Notes under the pieces: model-generated | Told to the model about the DNA's origin: nothing | What the model saw: the letters and a program-made list of their open reading frames with translations, nothing else | Databases searched by the model: none | In this document: positions 1 to 12,030 of the stretch, piece after piece | How positions within the stretch are numbered: the stretch's first letter is position 1 | How the letters are laid out: each line of letters opens with the position of its first letter | NCBI GenBank assembly: GCA_003586115.2 | Contig: QVOM02000113.1 | Coordinates: forward strand, 1,394,207 to 1,458,206 | Origin: Salvator merianae | Lineage: Eukaryota > Chordata > Lepidosauria > Squamata > Teiidae | DNA length: 64,000 nucleotides | Reading direction: 5' to 3' | Position numbers and translations under genes: made by a program

Positions 1-840
1 GTGTAGAGTTTGTTAATGGAGTCCACAGATTTAGTAATAATGTGAATGATTGAGTGAGCCCATTGTACTTTTAGAAAACAAACAAACCGTAGTTTTTAGA
101 ATCCCCTCAAGGTTTGCAATTGCTTAAGTGCTTCTTGGTACCAGAAGCTTGACTAAATTGCTTATATGAGGATACAGGTTGTAAATTTCTAGCTGCATTA
201 ATTCCTTCAGCCGTTCTGGGATCCATACCATGAAGGGAAAAATAAAACACCAAACAACTTCAGTGACAATAACTTGGCACTTCATTGCCCTCTTTACGCT
301 TACATGCTTTATCACTGAATTTGTGTCTTTTCATAAGAGATGACTTTCTAGGCAATGAGGTGTTTGGTTGCTTTTTAACATTTGAAGCCTCCCTGCCCCT
401 TCCAAAAAAAGCCATATTTATACTTGACTCTACCATCTTGCCAGTGTTGTATGTTACCTGATAAGCAGACAGAAATTTCTACAGGCAACTGAATATTACA
501 AAGGAGAACAAGGCATCCCAGGGGTTGTTGTTTCCTTTCAGGAGCCTCCATGAGAAACTAATGAAAGAAAATTGGAAAGAGAAGTCTGCAAAAATGAAAC
601 AGTAAGCTAGGAGTCCGGAGATGAAGTAATACCAGAGCATGCATATCACTCCAGGAAATTAAGAGGGGATTGGAGCCAGAGATAGTCTATGTAAGATTCT
701 ATGATCAGATGTGAACATCCCAACAGAATTTGCTTGTATCAATTATGTTTACAGCTACAAAATTACCCACAGCTGTATTCCTGCTGAGTCAAAAACTTAA
801 TTAGAAAGCCTATGTTTCCAATGAAGAATGAATGGATTCT
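1..840. other. unrecognised AT-rich intergenic or intronic DNA
   Basis: No open frame of note, no repeat end and no simple repeat stands out. I see nothing I can name here. Confidence 0.5.
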
Positions 841-1240
841 GAAAAGCCAGTGAAAGGTGCGGAGAGCTTTATTTATCACCGACCTTGCATTGAATAGCAG
901 CAGCTTGAGCCCAGGGCCCAGATTACACTCGTCACCAGTACCCCGGGTAGAGCTCATGGGGCCAGAACAAGAGATCGCTTTCAAGCAGCGATCCCTTCTT
1001 CCCCTGGAATGGCTTGCCCCATGGCTCCCGCCATATCTGCCTCTTCCCAGCACGACTGGAATATTCTGGCCCTCTACCAACCCAGGGATAGCCCCCCCCC
1101 ATCCATCCTGCCTCTCCGTCACCAGGTGGGCTAACTTTATCACTCATACCAATCCCATTTGCCTCATGTATACTATCCCACACACCCCATTCATTCATTC
1201 CATACATGCCATCCCACCCATCCCAGTCATCCATCATTAA
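841..1240. repeat. C-rich low-complexity stretch
   Basis: Overlapping open frames on both strands (127 aa plus, 126 and 107 aa minus) reflect base composition, not a gene. From about 1137 to 1238 the plus strand is a run of degenerate CATCCCA/CCATTC words. A ten-base C run lies near 1090. No protein family is recognisable in any frame. Confidence 0.4.
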
Positions 1241-1518
1241 AAAAAAACAACCCACAATTAATTAAAAAGGAGTTAATCTTAAACATCCATTAAAATCTAG
1301 AGTCCGAGGTATAAGAATAGAGAACCTCTCCCTTCCCACAGGGGGGGAGGTAATGTTCATAAAGAGGTCCTCTCAGTCTAGATGGCTTCTTTCCATACCC
1401 CCTATAGTGACTATTGCAACAACCTACTATAAAAAACATTATAATAACAACGGTCCAGAGAGTTTTGGAGGAGGTCAGCAACATGTTGCTTGAGTCCAAT
1501 GACCTCTATGTCTTCAGG

Positions 1519-1709
1519 CTCTTAAAGCCTCTCAGGCGCCACCCCCAAGACAACAGCTGCTCTCACCGGCCGCAGTTTTGGGTGCCTCGATGTTTCTCGG
1601 CACTTCTCAGTGTCTTCCGGCTTTATAACTGACACCAGTAGTCCCCCTCCAGCACTCTCTTGAAGCCTCTCAGGTGCCGCCCACAAAACTACAGCTGCTC
1701 TCACCGGCC
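1519..1709 (+). repeat. 53-bp unit duplicated at 138-bp spacing
   Basis: The segment 1519-1571 (beginning CTCTTAAAGCCTCTCAGG and ending CTCACCGGCC) recurs at 1657-1709 with a few substitutions. The unit is richer in G+C than its surroundings. It lies at the start of a GC-rich patch that runs to about 2083. Confidence 0.7.
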
Positions 1710-1739
1710 TTCCTTACAAACACACCAAACAGAAGAAAG

Positions 1740-2083
1740 AGCCAGCAGCAGGGGAGGGGGCGGTGGAGGAGGGGGGGCAAGAAATTATGCAAGGCAGGCA
1801 AAGGCAAAATCCAGCTTCTCGCTCGCTCGCTCGGCGTCTTTTTTCTTCCTCTCTCCACCCCTCGCTCGCTCGCTCGGTCTTTTTTGCTACTTCAGCAACT
1901 CCGAGTTTGCCACAGGCGACACCAAAACCCAACTCTGGGCGGGTTATTCCTGAAGAACCATCTTCCTGGTTGACTCTGTTAGTGGCTGAAGTTATGGCTG
2001 AAGCTCATAAGTGCACATCTTCCAGTGGAGAGCATGAGAAATTAATCCGGGGCGCTCGCGGGCTGCTCTCTCGTCGTCGATAA
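1740..2083. other. GC-rich patch with CTCG runs
   Basis: Two near-identical blocks, CTCG repeats followed by GTCTTTTTT, start at 1818 and 1861. CpG dinucleotides are common here, as at 2048-2080, unlike the flanking AT-rich DNA. It could be an LTR promoter part, a CpG-rich transposon core or a small CpG island. No TATA box, exon or splice site could be tied to it. Confidence 0.3.
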
Positions 2084-2930
2084 CTTGGATACAAGACATT
2101 TAGGACTTCATATGTTAGAATCAATACTTTGAAGTGGGCTAAGAAGTTATTGTTGTTGAACTATGACCCTTATGCTTCCTTGCCAGTGATCAGAGTGTTG
2201 ACCTTATGGAACTTTAACTAAGCAATTTCGTCATCCTTATCATTCATTTATTAAATCACAGAAGATACTTTCACAAATGCAACAGGCATGCCACTGCAGA
2301 AGTTCAGCCTCAAAGAGCCAACATAAAAAGGCACTAAAGAAAATTAATGCAACTTTGCATTCACTCTCACAGAAACAGAACCACCTCAGTATTAGTGTCA
2401 AGATATTGCTATTCACTATTTTAGTTATTCAGTGAATGTAAACTGTCCAAATATTGCTACCACACATACAAGTTTAAGTTCCTAAACTCTATTATTTTAG
2501 CAATGTAAAAAAAAAATCCACAGGTTTCTGAGCAGTTGCTTCCTTTATTCTAATTAATCCTTGCACAAAAGTCATCTGACTTTTCAAAGAATCATATAAT
2601 GTGCTATTATTTGGTTTACTGTCATAATTCTTTCATAGAACATATTTAGCATCATTAGGTTTGAATGCTATATGTGAACCCATCAAATGCTAATTAAACA
2701 GGAACCCCAGATCCAGCAGTGCAGGATCTAAAACCTAGCCAGTTCTGTTTGGATTCAGGCTGCAGAATTCCATGGCTTCTGAAGTCTGACTCTACAGCCA
2801 GCAGCCACCCTAAAATCACCATTGCCAAACTAGCCAGCATGAAATTCATATCCATAAAAACCAGTGGCAATGGCAAGCAGATGGTGAAAGATGAGCAGAG
2901 CTCACAAATGCACATGCATTGAAAGAGGGT
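2084..2930. other. unrecognised AT-rich DNA
   Basis: No repeat end, simple repeat or coding similarity was noticed. The short frames at 2694-2922 on both strands have no recognisable product. Confidence 0.4.
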
Positions 2931-5872
2931 GAGAGATGTTGCACAAGTAGAACACTGAGTGCGAAGAGCTGGAAGGGCAGAGCACTCACATGTGATTGTG
3001 AACAGTCAGCACAGTTTGATCAGAGAGGGTGCACAGATTGACAAGGCTATCCTACGCCAGATGTGGAGCAGGGGGTTGCTCATCCAGGGCAAACAGGGAG
3101 GAGACACTAGATCACTAGATGAACAACCATCCTAATCTTGCTTGTTGAGGAACTGGAAGCATTTTTGGGCATACAGTCATTGCCTTCATTCAACATGCAC
3201 TTTCCTCATGCCCTCAGAGCCCACTTCACTTCTCGTTTTATCCCAGAACAATTGTTGGGTGGGAGGAGATTGCCATTGTGATTTGACAAGATGAGTAGTG
3301 GCATCTCCACATTTCTGCATGAGCAGAGGACATTTAACTACCTGGTTTAAGAATCCCACACTTTCCTTCAAAGGGAGGAGACATCCATTGAGCAGCAAAT
3401 ACTTGTCCAAAAGAATTGCAGTTAGTTTGGCATTAGACATTCCTCATAGTGAAATTTGTCATAGACATGTGTTTCACCATAGAAACATACCTCTTCAAAC
3501 ATCTAGTTCATTTTGGAGACATTCACAGTAACATGGCAGGGAGTTCAAACAATGTGGACAGGAGGAGGGGCCAGTGGGCAGCAGCAGTCATGCCAAAATG
3601 TCCTTGACTTTGTTGATGAGTTCACAGAAGCATGGAACAAAACCACTGTGAGGGTAGTAATTCCACCAGAGGTGTCCACACTAAGGACAAGGGCCGAGAC
3701 AACTACATGGTTGGGGATCAAAAAGGACTTTGGGTGACTGAGGATGGGGGATACAGATGTGATCCACAAACACCATCTGCATACCAAGGGATACCTCAGT
3801 ACCAAGTTTAGAAGGCTCATGAACTCCTGGGCAGACATCCATACAAAGCCCATGGGCAGTAGTACTGGCACACCAATGTTTGACCCATGTTGAGGCTGGA
3901 AGCCATTCTTTGTGCCCAGCTACTCTCACATAGAGACTCACATGTCCCAGTGTGATGGTGGAGTTGGTCTGCATGATGAAACAAAGTTCTGCAAATGGTC
4001 CTGTGATAGTATCCAGCTGCTAACACTTTTCCCATGGTATATTCAACCACCCTTGAGTGAGAGAGCACTGATGTCCATCCATGGAGAACATCCTCCCCCA
4101 AATAACACATCACATCCAAACATTGGCACTTGAACAGGCCAGGCACCAATGTTCCATGACCCTCTACAAGACATAGGTAAATAGCCTTTTTCTGGAAGCC
4201 CATGAAAGATACCTACATAACTATTAACATCATGCAACACTGTCATCTTAGTCCACCTCAAGCAGAACCATTGCAAGAACAGAATCCCATGGGCTTCACA
4301 CAGCTCATAAACATAGGGTGAGTCAGTACAGGAGTTGTAATGACAATACAATCTGAAGACAGAGGTGCAATTACTTTTCCTCCACTCTCTCTAGAAATAA
4401 TGATGAGATTTGGCCAACTAAGATTCCCCCAGTGTGTTGGCACAGTTAAAGGGATACACATCCATACCTGTACTCTTGGTGACTTTCAGTTTTGGACCTC
4501 ATCTTGTTGATCCAGACCACTTGGCCCTGCTTCTTCATCATCCTGTGTTATGTTGCTTGTGGCAATTCATGCTTCCATGCCTGTGAAAAAACAAACATGC
4601 TTAATGGGCCTTCTGCAGGGTGTGAGCAGGGTTGATGTAGGAATGCATGTAGATACTGTGGGGAACCAAATGGCAACAATGTTACATTCAGTCTTTTTTT
4701 TTCCCCCAACCTGGCATGGTTGACATGTGTGCATGCCTCTCCCTCCTCCTCCTGATCCAGTGGACTTGACATCTGTGGCATGTGGCTACTCCATTGTATT
4801 TGGATGTCCTTGCCCACAGAGCAGGTGCAATTGGCCTTTGCACCTTTTCCCAGGAAAGCTCCATCCATTGATTGGCCTTGTTTTCAATGGCCTTGTGGGG
4901 CTGCTCAGTGTTGGCCAATGAGTGGTAATCACTTCATATTGCATGCTTTGTGGGTAGGTCTCCTGCCGTGGGATTAACCATTCCACTGATTGATGGGCTC
5001 TAACTGTGTGCTTCCTTTTTGGGAGTCCAACCTGCAGCCTGTGAGGCAAGCTGCTGCCCCTCTCCAATGTGACAGTCCTCTGGATGTCTGTAGGCAACCA
5101 TCATTGTGCAGAGGCTGGATAGCCATTTCTCCAAGATTGTCAGGGGATACCTGCTTTGGGAAAGGGTTTGAACTAGATTACCTTTGGGATACTTTCTATC
5201 TCTATGCTTCGTTTTATGATCCCATGGTTCCTCTCCTGACTATGATCATGCTGTTTGATGCACTGAACCAACAGGACCAATGGCCACTTCTCAGCAACTC
5301 ACATTCCCTCCCTACAGCTGGGAAATGCACTAACAATTGTCTGTGCCATGACAGAGGCTAAGAGTTGGGGCGTGGGTGCTGTGGTGGGACCCATGCTTTC
5401 TATCTAACTTGAGGGTGGGGGACTTGCAAAGGTTCTGGAGGCTATGAGGAGGGTGGTGAATCCACATGGGCGGGACTCTTGTTGCTCCTTCTAACGGCAG
5501 GGCAATGGGACTATCTGTAGTGGGTCCTGCCTGTTAGTCACTACTGAAGAAGAAGAGGGCATGTCCCAGGTGTGTAGAAAAAAAGGTGGGTGGCAGAAGA
5601 GTCATCATTGCCCCTGGGGAAGTATTTGCTTCTGGCTGTGCCTGCATGATCCCCTGCATGATGCCATGTGACAAAACCAGAACGGTGGCTACCAGACTCT
5701 TTTACTTGGTGGCTTACAGGTGACTAGCTGCTATGGTGCAGGGGATGTGCATTGCACTCTTCTGCAGATGGTTGAGCAAGCAATATAGAACCAGGGGTCT
5801 GATTAGAAGGCATTTTAGGAGATTTGATTAGAATGTCTTGGGGTGAGTCAGAGGGTGTGGGGTAGACATGGG
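2931..5872 (-). other. possible body of a decayed DNA transposon
   Basis: This stretch is less AT-rich than its neighbours and has many minus-strand open frames of 60-130 codons (for example 3545-3871, 3817-4203, 4548-4868 and 4688-4918). It lies immediately downstream, on the same strand, of a Myb/SANT-like transposon gene remnant. I looked for a Harbinger transposase (IDGTH, GWPGSVHD, GDPAYP type blocks) and for reverse transcriptase motifs and found neither. Its identity is therefore inferred only from position. Confidence 0.3.
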
Positions 5873-6240
5873 TTACCGGTGTCCTTGTTGGTTTCTGGGC
5901 CTGGAACATTCAATGAAGAAACTCTGTGCCAGTCTGGAAGGGTCTGAAGAGACCTTGCCCTGGAAGATGACATACAACTGCTCAAAGTATGAGCAGGATG
6001 CTGGTGCATTGTTGGCTCTCACACAGGGCAAAACAGTATGCCAGATGGGTGGTTGTTTGCCTTCAGTTGGCATTCTTCCACTGTTCTATTGTGTCTGCAC
6101 CACTGCACTTCCTTCACCGCCAACTCAAACGTGGCATGGTTGTGATGTACCTAGCTGAATAAGGACTGTATCTGCTTCTCCCCCCAGATGTTGATGAAAT
6201 CCAGGGTTTCAGCAATGGCCCAATTTGGTGCCCCTCTGCT
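5873..6240 (-). pseudogene. Myb/SANT-like DNA-binding gene remnant, Harbinger type
   Basis: Read on the minus strand from 6240, the translation contains WAIAETLDFINIWGEKQIQS, then an in-frame stop, then HATFELAVKEVQWCRHNRT and EECQLKA. A shifted frame (open frame 5873-6073) then carries SCSYFEQLYVIFQG. The order matches the trihelix Myb/SANT-like domain: a Trp with LDxINIWGE, a central RHNRTxEECQxK helix and a final CxxYxQLxAIxG block. Such a protein is the usual partner of the transposase in PIF/Harbinger transposons and has also been domesticated in vertebrates. At least one stop and one frameshift show this copy is dead. Homology is inferred by eye from the motif order. Confidence 0.6.
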
Positions 6241-7141
6241 GGCATGGGTGCTCTCTGTTCAGGTTGAACTCTGTTGCAAAGCCATGGCTTGATTTGGGGG
6301 CAGTGAGGAGGCTGAGCTCTATGTTTTTGCATGTTGGTCTCCTTTTGCTTTTGTGTGTTATTTCCCCCCCATATGTAATGGCATCAATATGCAGGGGATT
6401 GGTCTCTTTAAAGAAGTTCCACATTTGCTTCCAGAGCAAAATTCAGGAGGCGTTTTATGGAGCTGATGCATTGTTTAAGAGGAAGAGCTGTGGTGGCAAT
6501 ACACAGACACCAGATTTTTGCAACCACCATAGCCCTGGTGTCATTGGCATGGACCAGATTCAGAAGGGCTGAAGGCTACAGCAGGACAGATGATGCTGGT
6601 ACACTTTCAGTGTTCTTCGAACAGGTTTGCAGCTTATATTGAATAAGAACTTCTTGGGATTGTAATAACACTAGTCCAATAAGGATGATGCAATCACATG
6701 GTCCAGTCTATTAACCAAGTGTGGAAAAGGTCAAAGTTAAAATGACTTCGTACATTTTGTTTTCTCCAATTATACTTGCAGCTAAGTGGTCATTATCTAA
6801 TTGATATACCTCAGGGTTCAGACAATTACTCTTGAATCATTTATAGGCATTTTACACCCAGCCTGGGAGCCACTACCATCCAACTTGCTTTGACAATGAT
6901 AACCTGGGCTGGCACAATGGGTATCATTGTGGTCATGAAGTCCTGAGCAGGTTCAGAATTTGTGGCCTTAACATGTATAATGAGATCATCTAGAATCAAG
7001 ATCATGGATTCCCCAATATTATGCTAGAAATTATTTCTGCCATATCTCAATAGAAAGATAATTGAGAAACATGCCAGATTGTACAACAACAAACTGACAT
7101 TGCATTTAGGCCTTCACAACTGGATTCCAGAAAAATTGATA
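6241..7141. other. unrecognised, possible end of the decayed transposon
   Basis: The upstream part of the Myb/SANT-like frame cannot be followed past about 6440. Near 6715-6731 the plus strand reads AAGTGTGGAAAAGGTC then AAA, which resembles the right ends of families A and B. This may be the right end of a transposon that covers the preceding 3 kb. No matching left end was found. Confidence 0.3.
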
Positions 7142-7208
7142 TTTTTTTTCTCTCTTTTCTCCTTTTTTTTCTTTTCTTTTCTTTTCTTTTCTTTTCTTTC
7201 TTTCTTTT

Positions 7209-7248
<40 letters not shown>

Positions 7249-7255
7249 TTTTTTT
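7142..7255 (+). repeat. polypyrimidine microsatellite (TTTTC)n/(TTTC)n
   Basis: An uninterrupted pyrimidine tract. Units of CTTTT come first, then TTTC units, then a short T run. The 75-residue frame across it (Phe/Ser/Leu-rich) is an artefact. Confidence 0.95.
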
Positions 7256-7515
7256 GCGAGAAAGATGGACTTCACATTCATTCACTCTGCAATGGCACTT
7301 TCATAAGTATTCTGAGGAACAGCTGGGTCACACTTGCTCCATTCAGGTGACCACTCCAGAACTCAGCAATATATGACAGAATTTTCATTCTGCATCAACT
7401 CTTATTATGGACCAACCTATTATTAATGTGTTGCTATGACTACCCAGATTTAGTATGTGAGGGTACAAAAGAGATGACCCTTAATCAGCTATCTCATCTT
7501 TCCCTCAAATTCTAT

Positions 7516-7575
7516 TTTCACCTATTTATTTGTATATTTTCTTTCCATAGCTGACTCAAGGAAGTGTACAAATTT
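7516..7575 (-). mobile_element. L2-type LINE/SINE 3' tail fragment
   Basis: The minus strand reads CCTTGAGTCAGCTATGG followed by AAAGAAAATATACAAATAAATA. This resembles the tail, CCTGAG...GGG then ATAAA and AAATA repeats, seen more clearly at 61361-61434. It is short and diverged. Confidence 0.4.
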
Positions 7576-8648
7576 TAACAAATTAATTAGCAAACACATA
7601 ATTCATTAAATACCCTTCTCCTTCCCCCATTTCTGCCATGCCTAACCTGACTGTCCTTGTGACAGCTGAACCCTCCAAAGATTTGAACCTCTCCCCATCT
7701 TATCAACAAGGTCCACAGGAAAAAGAGCATACAAGATCTCACAGCATTCAAACAAACAGAGAAGAAATTACAGCTTAAGCTGTTTCAGAACTACATGGGC
7801 TGTTCAGCCCACATGGTGCAGCCAGCTGAGTCCAGCCTACACTGGAATTGATAACCAGGAGCCTGCTTCACGGGCTGTCCACATTAACACAGCCTACCCC
7901 AGCCCAGACTTCAAAGGATAGGAACAAAATTTCCTGGCCTTTGAAGTTTTCAGCAGGAGCTTTTTAGTAGCACTCCCACTTCTGATGGTGTTTCCTGGTG
8001 CACTGCCAAAAAGAGTCCCTCATTATATACGGGCACAACAGGACATGTTTGTCAGGGAAAAAAACGTCAGGAGAGAAAAAAAACAAACCTTGAGTCTTCT
8101 CCCATATAAGCAGAGATAAGCAGTGGTGAAGCAAGACCTTAAGTGGCAAAAATAAACAGACAGACTACACATTCTTTAAGCTTTCCTCAAAAGGACAGTA
8201 AGTGCACTTGTAGTCCAAAAGCAAAATGTAAAATGACAGTTATCAAAATGCAATAACATATAAAAAATATACAAATATATTGTCAGCCACAAACCTATAA
8301 AAGAATTGAGCTGGGTGTGGAAAATGGAGTACTAAGCAGCAGCAAGTCTGTCAAAGCAATCATATTAAACACACACTTTGGCCTGGTTAGTGCCTTTTAC
8401 TAAATAGCGCATTTCACCCAATCAAAACTGCTGCACGTACACCAAATTGAAAACACGCTGTTGCCAATATCAATTAGCACAATTAGCACAATTAGCATCA
8501 GGTGTTACTGGGCCAAAGACTTTTCAAAATAATATGAACATTGTTTAAAGTCATATCCCAACAATGTTTTCCATACACTCTTCATGATCTGGTATACCAA
8601 CAATAGTCCGCTTGTAGAATACTTTGAAAAGGTCTACTGCTGACCCAA
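7576..8648. other. unrecognised DNA with minor short repeats
   Basis: Three copies of CAATTAGCA lie near 8471-8500, and a 7-bp perfect stem (TGGGCTG/CAGCCCA) lies near 7797-7812. Nothing else was recognised. Confidence 0.35.
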
Positions 8649-8900
8649 GATATGGCACCTTTCTGGTGCCATATCCCAGTCCACAGTCTAGTCTTATTTG
8701 GACAGGCTGTACTTTACTTTACTTTAATTTCAATTTCTACCCCACCCTATATCGAGGGGTCCCAGGGCAGCTTACAAAGGGGAAGGCTCTACTGGTCTGC
8801 ACTAGCATGCAGACAGCAGAGCCCTCAACTGGCCCATGGTCATGTCTACTACCCAGCATGGAAAGGACCTTAATCTCTACTCTCTTAATGATACTTCCTG
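8649..8900. mobile_element. MITE-like fragment related to 56177-56345
   Basis: The words GGTGCCATATCCCAGTCCA and CTGCACTAGCATGCAGACAG recur in the same order near 56239 and 56280. A perfect 11-bp hairpin (GATATGGCACC / GGTGCCATATC) lies at 8649-8675. A tail-like insertion separates the two halves here. Ends and target duplication were not found. Confidence 0.4.
8710..8780 (-). mobile_element. L2-type LINE/SINE 3' tail, inserted in a repeat
   Basis: On the minus strand, GTAAGCTGCCCTGGGACC, then ATATAGGGTGGGGTAGAAAT, then AAAGT repeats. This is the conserved CGCCCTGAGACC...GGGATAAAAAT tail with simple-repeat terminus. It appears to sit inside the surrounding MITE-like fragment. Confidence 0.55.
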
Positions 8901-9330
8901 GCTCACCACTGCAGATCTTTTACTTAATAAAATAAAATCTTCTAAAACTTTCTTCCTGCTTGGGCCATGTCATATTTAATAGTATTTAGCCTCTCAGAAA
9001 TGTTCACTGGAGGCATAGATCCAAGAAGTCTCTCCCTTGGCTTTCGCTAGTCTACGGAGTCCAGAAAGAAGTTCAAACTTTTCCCAATATTACTGTTTTT
9101 TCTACCATCTCTCCACTCTTAGTTCAGTCACTCAAAATCTTTGCTACATGTCTCTGCAGCTTTTCAGTTAAAATATGTTCTTTGAGGGAAATAATACTGG
9201 AACTCTTCCTGTTATTTGCCAACCACAAATATGGTGGGAAATTTGAGAAGTCTATTTCCCTCCTTATTATATAAAATTATTCTACAATAGTTACGCATTC
9301 ACATTTGATACCACAAGTCATGAAGTCTAA
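8901..9330. other. unrecognised DNA
   Basis: No repeat end, simple repeat or coding similarity was noticed. Confidence 0.35.
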
Positions 9331-9774
9331 GGGTGCAATCAGACACAGTAAAAGAGGCAGACTTGGGTTGAATTTGAGGCTGAAAGGACAGACATAAAAT
9401 GCAAAAATATGACTTACCTGATCTCAAAGGCTCTGATTCTGTGTCCTTTTCCCAGATAGGAATTAATCACTCTCAAGTGACTCAATGTTTAGGTCAGATT
9501 GGATGGGAAGTCACAGAGGCTCCCATAGCCAACCCCAGCCTGAAAATAATTGCTATGGCCAGCTGACCAATCAGGACCATTGAAACCTGTGCTAGCAGCA
9601 GCCAATCAGTGGCAAGTACAGAAAATGGAAATGAGGAAAACACAAAGACGAGGTAGGTTTTAGGGTTTTTTTTTTTCCTTTAAGCTGTGTGATACAGGGT
9701 TTTTTATGTGTCTACAGATGGATAAGGCAATTCTTTGAAAATAAGTGCCCCCAAAGCCCTGTGTGATCACAGCT
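9331..9774. mobile_element. 444-bp Harbinger-like MITE flanked by TAA
   Basis: The left end GGGTGCAATCAGACACAG pairs with the right end TGTGTGATCACAGCT as an imperfect inverted repeat. TAA lies at 9328-9330 and again at 9775-9777, giving a 3-bp duplication of the TWA type used by PIF/Harbinger transposons. There is no coding capacity. Confidence 0.6.
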
Positions 9775-9777
9775 TAA

Positions 9778-10652
9778 GTCTTTGTGAAGAAAATAAAGGT
9801 GTTTGTTTCAGAAGTGCCAAAAGGAATTAGATTTTTTTTTTCAGTTTTTCATGATGAGGTTCATGAACTGAGTAAGATATACAGGTTTTGCAAGAGTTCT
9901 GCCTAGTCAGAGTCCAGAAATATCTCACCATTCTACTCTTGTGCTCATGTTATTCACTCTTCACTTCATATCCTCCCTCAGAATGTAGGCTTTAAATTCT
10001 GTTCCCTGGTTTTGCTCTAATCACTTTGTTTTAATATAACAGATCATTTTCATCTGCCCTTTTGCCTTATATTGTCTAGGCTTGCATCTCAGATCACCCT
10101 AAAGGTCCTTGGGAACAGAAAAAAAGAAATGTATAAATAATTTAATAAATAAATATAACTGTATGTATTATATTCTTTTGTAACAGACAATTAAAATTAT
10201 AAACCAGGAAGCGTGAACAAAGGCAACACTTTTAATAGCATGCAAACCTTGTAGACCAGTCATTTTTATGAGGCAGCAGAAAGCCCAAATTACCCAGAAA
10301 TTGAACAAAATGTTTCCCCTGCCAAGCACAAAAAGGAAATCCAATCTACTTATTTAAAAACTATCAAAATTAAATTGGAACACCACCATTTGAGAAATAC
10401 TATATATCAGTTTTACTTAAGCTGATGCCATCTAGACATTTGAATTACAGTTCCTGTGAGTGGCAGAACCTTGTGGAATACGTCCATAAGAGTAGTAATG
10501 GAGAAGTGGGCTCTAACTGGATGCCTTCCTTTAATCTCCCAAACAGTATTTCAATCTGCAACAGCATGGAGAAATTAAAGAGTGGGCTCTAATTGAAGCT
10601 CTCCATCACGACCTTGGTAGTTTTGTTGTATGACTCACCATTATATCATCTA
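9778..10652. other. unrecognised DNA
   Basis: A very weak L2-tail-like segment ends in AATAAATAAATA near 10138-10155. Nothing else was recognised. Confidence 0.35.
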
Positions 10653-10720
10653 ATCTATCTATCTATCTATCTATCTGTCTATCTATCTATGTCATGTCAT
10701 GTCATGTCATGTCATGTCAT
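10653..10720 (+). repeat. compound microsatellite (ATCT)n(GTCAT)n
   Basis: ATCT units run to 10690 with one GTCT variant, followed directly by six GTCAT units. The nearby 120-aa frame passes through simple repeat and is not a gene. Confidence 0.95.
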
Positions 10721-10841
10721 GTTTAAACTGTTCTGCACCCAGTTTACAAAAAAAATAGCTGGCATAAAGCTTAAAAAGATGATTAAGAGGGAGGGGAACT
10801 CTACAGTAAACTCAACAAATTTAAAAGAGAAAGACAAAAAA

Positions 10842-10897
10842 AGAAAGGAAAGGAAAGGAAAGGAAAGGAAAGGAAAGGAAAGGAAAGGAAAGGAAAA
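10842..10897 (+). repeat. (GGAAA)n microsatellite
   Basis: About ten perfect AGGAA-type pentanucleotide units on a purine-only strand. With 10653-10720, it makes two pentanucleotide arrays within 250 bp. Confidence 0.95.
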
Positions 10898-11957
10898 GAG
10901 AAACAAAAAGGCTCACCCAGTTTGCATTCAGGAAGCTATAGTCCTTAATGGATAGAGGCATACGGTTGGAAAAGACTGTCATATACAGACATTGTTCTGA
11001 AAGACATGACCTAGGAAAATGCTGCTAAATAGTTCTCCATTGATCCAACTTAATACCAGCTTGTTAAATCAACGAGAAGATTTATTAAACTTATACCTAA
11101 GACAGTATATTGAATCATTTGTTGTTGTTGCTGCTGCTGTTTTTTAAATGATTTTGACACTTTCACATCAAGGAGTAAACATCTATCCTACGTTTTAGGG
11201 ATTAGATTTGTTTTGCGTAATTTGGATGATGCTTGACTTAAACAGGAGAAACAGAGTAAGTATCAGAAGACATAGCAGTTGTCAGACACTTCAAGATTGT
11301 CACACAGAAGAGGACATGAACCTGCTCTCTGATACCTCAGAAAGCAAAATTAGATTGAAAGGGCTAAAATTAAATAAGATATAATTCAGTAATTAAAGTA
11401 ATTGAGGTATGTGCATTCCTCCCAGCCCCAAAAACCTTAAGGCAGAAAATGGGCAAAGAATGGAAATGCTCTAGATTTGGATTTCTGGATTCAAGAGCCA
11501 GTTGACCTACAAGGCCTTCTTCAACTGTACAATGCAACATAGTTAAAATAATCAAAATTAAAACCATGAAATGTAAACTTCATAATAGTGAAAACAAATA
11601 AGGAAGTGAATAAATGACATAAATAACATTTTATTTAGCAAGATTTCCTGAACCTAAACTCCATGGTGGAGAGTGCAACAATGAGAATGGATCATGCTTC
11701 AGTGGCAAAACACATGCCTTGGTTTTAACTATACTGTCATGCAAGCTAGGAGCCCACTTAAGTAAGATGCCAGAACAGATCACATTATTCCATAACAATA
11801 ATACCATGAGTTTTAGTACTGGATCTGTTAATGATACAATCACTAGATCTAAAGTTTTCTTTGCATTTTTCCCTGCACTATAGCCCAAGATATCAGAACA
11901 GGTTACAATAGCTAAACATATTAAACTTACAGCATATAAAATATATATCCAGTAAAC
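10898..11957. other. unrecognised DNA
   Basis: The 130-codon minus frame at 11631-12023 starts inside a CR1 end and has no other recognisable similarity. Confidence 0.35.
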
Positions 11958-12030
11958 AGTAAGAACATAAGAGAAGACCTGCTGGATCAGGCCACAGATA
12001 TCTATTCCAGCATCCTTTCCCACTCAGTGA
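11958..12030 (-). mobile_element. CR1 LINE 3' terminus
   Basis: The plus strand reads GTAAGAACATAAGAGAAGA then CTGCTGGATCAGGCCA. This is the reverse complement of the CR1 3' end, TGGCCTGATCCAGCAG...TTATGTTCTTATG, seen intact at 27213-27257. Only the last ~70 bp are recognisable, as is usual for 5'-truncated CR1 copies. Confidence 0.8.

Noticed and set aside
2931..5400. Harbinger transposase or retroviral pol on either strand
   Set aside because: I looked for DDE-type blocks (IDGTH, WPGS.HD, GD..YP) and RT/RNase H blocks in the broken translations and could not find them, so no coding call is made.
7079..7306. Phe/Ser/Leu-rich 75-aa frame resembling a membrane segment
   Set aside because: It is a translation of a (TTTC)n microsatellite.
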